Assembly: GCA_965234405.1 (NCBI GenBank)
Contig: OZ248346.1
Origin: Planktophila turicensis
GTDB taxonomy: Bacteria; Actinomycetota; Actinomycetes; Nanopelagicales; Nanopelagicaceae
Strand: one strand, 5' to 3'
Length of the DNA stretch: 64,000 nucleotides
In this document: positions 59,155 to 64,000 of the stretch, in pieces
Numbering within the stretch: the stretch's first letter is position 1
How the letters are laid out: every line of letters starts with the position of its first letter
The notes under the pieces: model-generated
What the model saw: the letters and a program-made list of their open reading frames with translations, nothing else
What the model was told of the DNA's origin: nothing
Database searches by the model: none
Program-made: the position numbers and the translations under genes

Positions 59155-60228
59155 ATGAGCCTCTCTATTGGAATCGTCGGTCTTCCGAATGTCGGAAAGT
59201 CGACCCTTTTTAATGCTCTGACCAAGAACAATGTCTTGGCCGCTAACTATCCCTTCGCCACCATTGAGCCCAATGTCGGCGTCGTGGGCGTTCCGGATGA
59301 GCGTCTAGCCAAGCTCGCCACAATCTTTGGCTCCGAAAAGCTTCTTCCAGCCGCGTTGTCGTTCGTTGATATCGCAGGCATCGTGAAGGGCGCATCTGAA
59401 GGCGCTGGCCTTGGAAATAAGTTCCTCGCCAATATCCGCGAGACCGATGCAATCTGTCAGGTCATCCGCGTCTTCACCGATGGCGATGTTGTTCACGTTG
59501 ATGGTCGTATCGATCCATCGAGTGACATGGAGACCATCAATATGGAACTCGCGCTCGCAGATTTACAGACAATCGAAAAGGCAATCCCACGTCTTGAAAA
59601 AGAGGCGCGTGTTGCAAAAGAGAAGGCGCCAATTCTTGAAGCGGTTAAGGCTGCAAACGAATGGTTGCAATCAGGAAAGCCGCTGTCACAATCAAAGATT
59701 GATCGCGAACTTCTTCACGAACTTCATTTGCTTACTGCAAAGCCATTCCTTTATGTATTTAACGTCGATGCTGCAGAACTTGCCGATGAAGAGCTGCGTA
59801 AGAAATTATCAGCACTTGTTGCACCTGCTGAAGCAATCTTCTTGGATGCAAAGACAGAAGCGGAACTTGCCGAACTTTCTGATGAAGATGCTCTCGAACT
59901 TCTGCAGGCAATTGGTTTAACAGAACCAGGTCTTGCAACTCTCGCGCGCGTTGGTTTCGACACTCTTGGTCTTCAAACTTACCTAACAGCAGGTCCAAAG
60001 GAAGCACGCGCTTGGACAATTCATAAAGGCGATACCGCACCAATGGCAGCGGGCGTCATTCACACAGATTTCCAAAAGGGTTTCATTAAAGCTGAAATCG
60101 TTTCTTTTGCCGACTTGGTAGAAGCGGGCTCTATGGTCGAAGCGAAAGCTAAGGGCAAAGTGCGTATGGAAGGCAAGGAATACATCATGCAAGACGGAGA
60201 CGTAGTGGAGTTCAGATTCAATGTCTAA
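59155..60228 (+). CDS. ychF: Ribosome-binding ATPase YchF/OLA1
   Basis: 357 residues. G1 GLPNVGKSTLFNALT, G3 DIAGIVKGASEGAGLGNKFL and a C-terminal TGS domain (KGFIKAEIVSFADLVE). The G4 region reads NVDA rather than NKxD, as expected for YchF, which prefers ATP to GTP. A stress-responsive ribosome-associated factor. Overlaps typA by 8 nt. Confidence 0.96.
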   Translation: MSLSIGIVGLPNVGKSTLFNALTKNNVLAANYPFATIEPNVGVVGVPDERLAKLATIFGSEKLLPAALSFVDIAGIVKGASEGAGLGNKFLANIRETDAICQVIRVFTDGDVVHVDGRIDPSSDMETINMELALADLQTIEKAIPRLEKEARVAKEKAPILEAVKAANEWLQSGKPLSQSKIDRELLHELHLLTAKPFLYVFNVDAAELADEELRKKLSALVAPAEAIFLDAKTEAELAELSDEDALELLQAIGLTEPGLATLARVGFDTLGLQTYLTAGPKEARAWTIHKGDTAPMAAGVIHTDFQKGFIKAEIVSFADLVEAGSMVEAKAKGKVRMEGKEYIMQDGDVVEFRFNV

Positions 60229-62149
60229 TACACCAGTTCAAAACACAGCCCGCGCACGCCTTAACCAGGCTCACCTCAAGGATCTTCCAAAGAAGACCCG
60301 TGACAACCTTCGCAACGTAGCGATCATCGCTCACGTTGACCACGGAAAGACAACACTCGTTGACGCGATGTTGTGGCAGTCCGGAGCCTTTGCTGCACAT
60401 AAGAAGCAAGAAGAAGGCCAAGACCGCATGATGGATTCAATGGATCTTGAACGCGAAAAGGGAATTACGATTCTTGCGAAGAACACTGCGGTTCGCCGTG
60501 GTGACACCATCATCAACATCATTGATACACCAGGCCACGCAGACTTCGGTGGCGAAGTTGAACGTGGTCTTGAAATGGTTGATGGCGTAATCCTTCTTGT
60601 CGATGCATCTGAAGGTCCGCTTCCACAAACTCGTTTCGTATTGCGTAAAGCGCTACAGAAGAATCTTCCAGTTATTTTGTTGATCAATAAGGTCGACCGC
60701 CCTGACTCACGTATTGCAGAAGTTGTCGACGAGGCATATGCACTCTTCCTTGATCTCGATGCAAATGAAGAGCAGATTGAATTCCCAGTTGTGTACGCAT
60801 CTGCTAAGGCAGGCCGTGCATCACTTACTCGTCCAGCTGATGGTGGAATGCCAGAAGAAGAGAACCTCGACGTACTGTTCGACACAATCTTCTCTGCAAT
60901 TCCAGCACCGGTTTATCACGAAGGTGCGCCGCTTCAGGCACACGTAACAAACCTTGACTCTTCACCATTCCTCGGACGTTTGGCTCTCTGCCGCGTTCAC
61001 GAAGGTGTCATCAAGAAGGGCCAGACAGTTTCTTGGATTAAGACTGATGGAACTACAGAACGCGTAAAGGTTTCAGAACTTCTGATGACTGAAGCTCTCG
61101 AGCGCGTACCTGCACTTGAAGCAGGTCCTGGAGACATCATTGCGGTTGCTGGTATCGAGACAATCACATTGGGTGAAACCCTTGCTGATCTCGAAAACTC
61201 ACACGCGCTTCCACTTATTACTGTCGATGAACCATCAATTTCGATGACAATCGGTATCAATACATCTCCACTAGCGGGCAAGAGCGGCAAGATGCTTACT
61301 GCGCGCCAGGTTAAGGATCGTCTTGATAAAGAGCTCATCGGTAACGTTTCACTCCGTGTTCTCAACACCGAACGCCCAGATACATGGGAAGTTCAGGGAC
61401 GTGGCGAACTTCAGCTCGCTGTTCTCGTTGAAATCATGAAGCGCGAAAGCTTCGAACTCACTGTTGGTAAGCCACAGGTTGTTACCAAGATGATTGACGG
61501 AAAACTTAACGAACCAATGGAGCGCCTAACAATTGATGCACCTGAAGATTACTTAGGTGTTCTTACTCAGTTGATGGCTCTTCGTAAGGGCCGTATGGAG
61601 CAGATGGTTAACCACGGAACCGGTTGGATCCGTCTTGACTACAAGGTTCCATCACGTGGACTTATCGGTTTCCGTACCGAGTTCCTTACAGAAACTCGCG
61701 GAACAGGTCTTCTGCACCACGTATTCGACTCATACGAACCATGGTTCGGTGAACTTCGCACACGTGCAACAGGTTCTCTTGTCTCAGACCGTATCGGCGC
61801 AGTGACTTCTTATGCACTTGCAGGTATTCAAGAGCGCGGTTCAATCTTCGTTGAACCAGGCGATGAAGTTTACGAAGGCATGGTTATCGGTGAGAACTCA
61901 CGTTCTGACGATATGGATGTCAACTGTGTTCGCGAAAAGAAGCTCACCAACATGCGTGCTTCAGGTACAGATGATTCTGAAAAGTTGATTCCACCTAAGA
62001 AGCTCAACATGGAAGGTGCTCTCGAATTCTGTCGTGAAGACGAGTGCGTTGAAGTAACTCCTGCAGTCGTTCGTATTCGCAAGGTGACTCTCGATGGCGC
62101 AGAACGCGCTCGAGCAACATCACGTGCGAAGAAGAATAACCAGAACTAG
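60221..62149 (+). CDS. typA: Ribosome-associated GTPase TypA/BipA
   Basis: 642 residues. The translational GTPase motifs AHVDHGKTTLVDAML, DTPGHADFGGEVERGLEMVDG and NKVDRPDSRI, then domains II, III and V and the TypA-specific C-terminal domain (DDMDVNCVREKKLTNMRASG). Aids 50S assembly and growth at low temperature. An N-terminal extension of about 25 residues precedes the G domain. Confidence 0.96.
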   Translation: MSNTPVQNTARARLNQAHLKDLPKKTRDNLRNVAIIAHVDHGKTTLVDAMLWQSGAFAAHKKQEEGQDRMMDSMDLEREKGITILAKNTAVRRGDTIINIIDTPGHADFGGEVERGLEMVDGVILLVDASEGPLPQTRFVLRKALQKNLPVILLINKVDRPDSRIAEVVDEAYALFLDLDANEEQIEFPVVYASAKAGRASLTRPADGGMPEEENLDVLFDTIFSAIPAPVYHEGAPLQAHVTNLDSSPFLGRLALCRVHEGVIKKGQTVSWIKTDGTTERVKVSELLMTEALERVPALEAGPGDIIAVAGIETITLGETLADLENSHALPLITVDEPSISMTIGINTSPLAGKSGKMLTARQVKDRLDKELIGNVSLRVLNTERPDTWEVQGRGELQLAVLVEIMKRESFELTVGKPQVVTKMIDGKLNEPMERLTIDAPEDYLGVLTQLMALRKGRMEQMVNHGTGWIRLDYKVPSRGLIGFRTEFLTETRGTGLLHHVFDSYEPWFGELRTRATGSLVSDRIGAVTSYALAGIQERGSIFVEPGDEVYEGMVIGENSRSDDMDVNCVREKKLTNMRASGTDDSEKLIPPKKLNMEGALEFCREDECVEVTPAVVRIRKVTLDGAERARATSRAKKNNQN

Positions 62150-62167
62150 TTATTACAAGGAGCTGTC

Positions 62168-62566
62168 GTGAATCGAGTTATTCGTTTACTCGCATTTACG
62201 ACAGCTTCCTTATTTCTCACGACGCTTTCAATTGCTCCATCTCATAGCCATTCAGCTCTCGTTAGCTCGATTCCTAAGGCAAGTGCGACTCTCACTACGG
62301 CACCGGCAAGTATTACTCTCAATTTCAATGAAGATATCTTGGAGTTAAAAGGTAAGCAGATTTCAACCGTTTCACTTGCGACAGTTGCTGGAAAAGTGAT
62401 TGCACTCAAGAAGCCGCAAATAACAGCGAATCGACTTACTGCCCGCGTCTCGTCACCAGCTCTGAAGTCAGGCAAATATCAAATCTCGTATCGAGTTGTA
62501 TCAGCCGACGGCCACGTCATCACTGGTGGCTACACATTTTCCATAGCTCTCACTAAGGGCAAGTGA
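62168..62566 (+). CDS. CopC-domain exported protein
   Basis: 132 residues with a signal peptide ending near SHSHS, which leaves a His-rich mature N-terminus (SHSHSALVSSIPKASATL) like the Cu(II) site of CopC. The Ig-like body ends SYRVVSADGHVITGGYTFSI, the classic CopC C-terminal motif SADGHxxxG. Unlike the copy at 13.2 kb it has no C-terminal anchor. GTG start with AAGGAG 6 nt upstream; 18 nt after typA. Confidence 0.9.
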   Translation: MNRVIRLLAFTTASLFLTTLSIAPSHSHSALVSSIPKASATLTTAPASITLNFNEDILELKGKQISTVSLATVAGKVIALKKPQITANRLTARVSSPALKSGKYQISYRVVSADGHVITGGYTFSIALTKGK

Positions 62567-62610
62567 GCCATACACGCTGATTGTCAGCCCCTTAGGGTTG
62601 AATACGAACT

Positions 62611-64000
62611 GTGAGTAAAGCCCCTGTAACGCCGCTTCGCCTGGTGCGAGCCGAAGTTCAGAGCGGTTCTCTCGTTCTCTCTGATCAGCAAAAAGCAGCA
62701 ATTGCCCATCGCGGTTCACCACTCATTCTAACTGGCGCAACCGGTACCGGTAAGACAACGGTTCTGATTGAAGCCGCGCTCTCGCGTATTGCAGCAGGGC
62801 AATCTCCAGATTCAATTCTTTTACTTACATATGGGCGCGAACGTGCATCTGAAATGCGCGATGCGATTGTTACACGTTCTGAAAAGACAGCCTTCGAACC
62901 TCTGGCGCGCACATTTCACTCACTTGCTTACTCAATTCTTAAGATGCGTACTGGCGATAACTATCGCGAAATCGTTCTACTCTCTGGCGCCGAACAAGAA
63001 ACCTTTATCTCTCAACTGCTCGATGGCGATATCGAAGATGGTTACAAGAAGTGGCACGATGATTTAAAGAAGAGCCCTGAATCGCTAGGCGAACCACTGC
63101 AGACACAAGGCTTTGTCCGCGAACTCCGCGATTTGATTATGCGTGCAAACGAACGCGGAATTACACCTGATGCACTTGCTACACGAGGCCATCAACTTGG
63201 AGAAAAGTATTGGGAAGGCGCCGCTGATTTCTGGAAACGTTACTTAGGCGCGATGACCCTGCAAGAAGTATTGGCAGGAGATGCCAAGGTCCGTATCGAT
63301 CCATCTGAAATCATCAACTCAGCAATTAACTATTTGCGCGCTAACCCTGAATTGCTCACTGAACTGCGTGCTCGATTTACCACGATCATCGTCGATGAAT
63401 TCCAAGAGAGCGATCCTGCTCAGCGCACCCTGCTTTCACTATTGGCAGGCTCAGATCTCGTTATCGTGGCCGATAGCGCAAGCGCTGTTGGTCGCTTCCG
63501 CGGTGCAGATCCTGAAGGTATTGCCGATGTTATCAACGCCTACATCAAAGCAGGTGCAAAGACGATTGAGTTAACAGAGAATTTCCGAGGAACACCGGTC
63601 GCGCAGACTGCCCGCTTATCTTCTGAATCAGAAGAAGCGCAGTACATCGCCTACCAATTCAAGCGCGCACATTTGATGCAAGGTGTTCCATATTCACAGA
63701 TGGCAGTGATTGTGCGTTCGCATGGGCAGACAGCATCAGCCATTCGACGAGCATTCGCTCAGGTATCTATCCCAACTGCTGGTGATGTCGAAGCGCTAGC
63801 TAATAACGCTGCCATTGCTCCATTCTTACTACTAGCTCGCGTTGCCACAGGCGCACAGCCTCTCAATCTCGATACTGCTGAAAAGTTACTGACATCTGAA
63901 TTCGGGGGAGCAACATCGGTCTCACTTCGTCGCACACGTGCTGCGTTGCTTGCTGCCCGTGATGAAGTCAGCGATAAGCGCTCTGGCACACAGTTGATTC
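62611..64000 (+). CDS. UvrD-family helicase, AdnA-like, 3' end beyond the window
   Basis: The first 463 residues of a longer protein that runs off the right edge. RLVRAEVQSGSLVLSDQQKAAI, Walker A GATGTGKTT, LLTYGRERASEMRDAI, ARTFHSLAYSIL and Walker B IIVDEFQESDPAQRTLL show a superfamily 1A helicase. The short RLVR leader before the Q-motif resembles the helicase-nucleases of the actinobacterial AdnAB end-resection complex; the nuclease domain would lie outside the window. GTG 62611 is taken as start. TTGTCA at 62581 may belong to its promoter. Confidence 0.85.
   Translation, partial: MSKAPVTPLRLVRAEVQSGSLVLSDQQKAAIAHRGSPLILTGATGTGKTTVLIEAALSRIAAGQSPDSILLLTYGRERASEMRDAIVTRSEKTAFEPLARTFHSLAYSILKMRTGDNYREIVLLSGAEQETFISQLLDGDIEDGYKKWHDDLKKSPESLGEPLQTQGFVRELRDLIMRANERGITPDALATRGHQLGEKYWEGAADFWKRYLGAMTLQEVLAGDAKVRIDPSEIINSAINYLRANPELLTELRARFTTIIVDEFQESDPAQRTLLSLLAGSDLVIVADSASAVGRFRGADPEGIADVINAYIKAGAKTIELTENFRGTPVAQTARLSSESEEAQYIAYQFKRAHLMQGVPYSQMAVIVRSHGQTASAIRRAFAQVSIPTAGDVEALANNAAIAPFLLLARVATGAQPLNLDTAEKLLTSEFGGATSVSLRRTRAALLAARDEVSDKRSGTQLI

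Overview
The window is a gene-dense stretch of a bacterial chromosome, most likely from a streamlined free-living actinobacterium such as a planktonic freshwater lineage of the Nanopelagicales (acI) type. That placement is an inference. It rests on actinobacterial signature genes (a Glp/SepX divisome pair, protein O-mannosyltransferase, DUF501, DUF4307, DUF3817 and DUF6542 proteins, family 5 uracil-DNA glycosylase, PIN-PhoH, an AdnA-like helicase), on a base composition that looks near-balanced rather than GC-rich, and on very short intergenic gaps with many overlapping termini. I see no insertion sequence, prophage, CRISPR array or rRNA. Three tRNA genes are present.

Layout. 1-8.6 kb: a secreted rhodanese with a YeeE/YedE sulfur transporter, a membrane diguanylate cyclase, a secreted coiled-coil protein, a DEAD-box RNA helicase behind a structured leader, and an SDR/saccharopine-dehydrogenase-like pair. 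8.7-17.3 kb: tRNA-Arg(CCT) with a CapA-like phosphoesterase, purU, an MMPL exporter, a CopC/CopD-CtaG copper module, an acyl-CoA dehydrogenase and 5-formyl-THF cyclo-ligase. 17.4-19.7 kb: glp-rimJ-sepX, a cell-division locus in which Glp, a MoeA paralogue, has lost a whole domain. 19.7-43.5 kb: a housekeeping block whose order I recall from other actinobacteria including Mycobacterium: pmt/rsmI-metG-tatD-rsmA-ispE, tRNA-Gln, glmU-prs-rplY-pth, ppc/mfd-lipoprotein-mazG-eno-ftsB-DUF501-ppx-udgB. 43.5-48.9 kb: an unusual tRNA with UAA anticodon, a Bax inhibitor-1 family protein, two MFS exporters and a DrrAB-type ABC exporter. 49-64 kb: greA, DUF4307, a small membrane protein, SURF1, DUF3817, phoH2, a transglycosylase-like protein, class I fumarase, xseAB, ispH, DUF6542, rmuC, ychF, typA, a second copC, and the start of an AdnA-like helicase cut by the right edge.

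How the genes work together. Themes are thiosulfate uptake and sulfur transfer, one-carbon folate metabolism (purU, fthC), isoprenoid precursors (ispE, ispH), peptidoglycan precursor supply (glmU), ribosome and tRNA maturation (rsmI, rsmA, pth, metG, typA, ychF), DNA repair (mfd, udgB, xseAB, rmuC, the AdnA-like protein), central carbon metabolism (ppc, eno, fumarase) and respiratory-chain assembly with copper handling (CopC, CopD-CtaG, SURF1).

The most distinctive signals are the domain-deleted Glp beside SepX, the short-variable-arm tRNA with a UAA anticodon, a recurrent promoter arrangement placing a TAnnnT -10 box 6-9 nt before the start codon (leaderless mRNAs), head-to-head genes that share or nearly share their start points, and a multi-hairpin leader before the DEAD-box helicase. 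Most of the window is ordinary core genome, and I found no clearly new multi-gene system beyond these.
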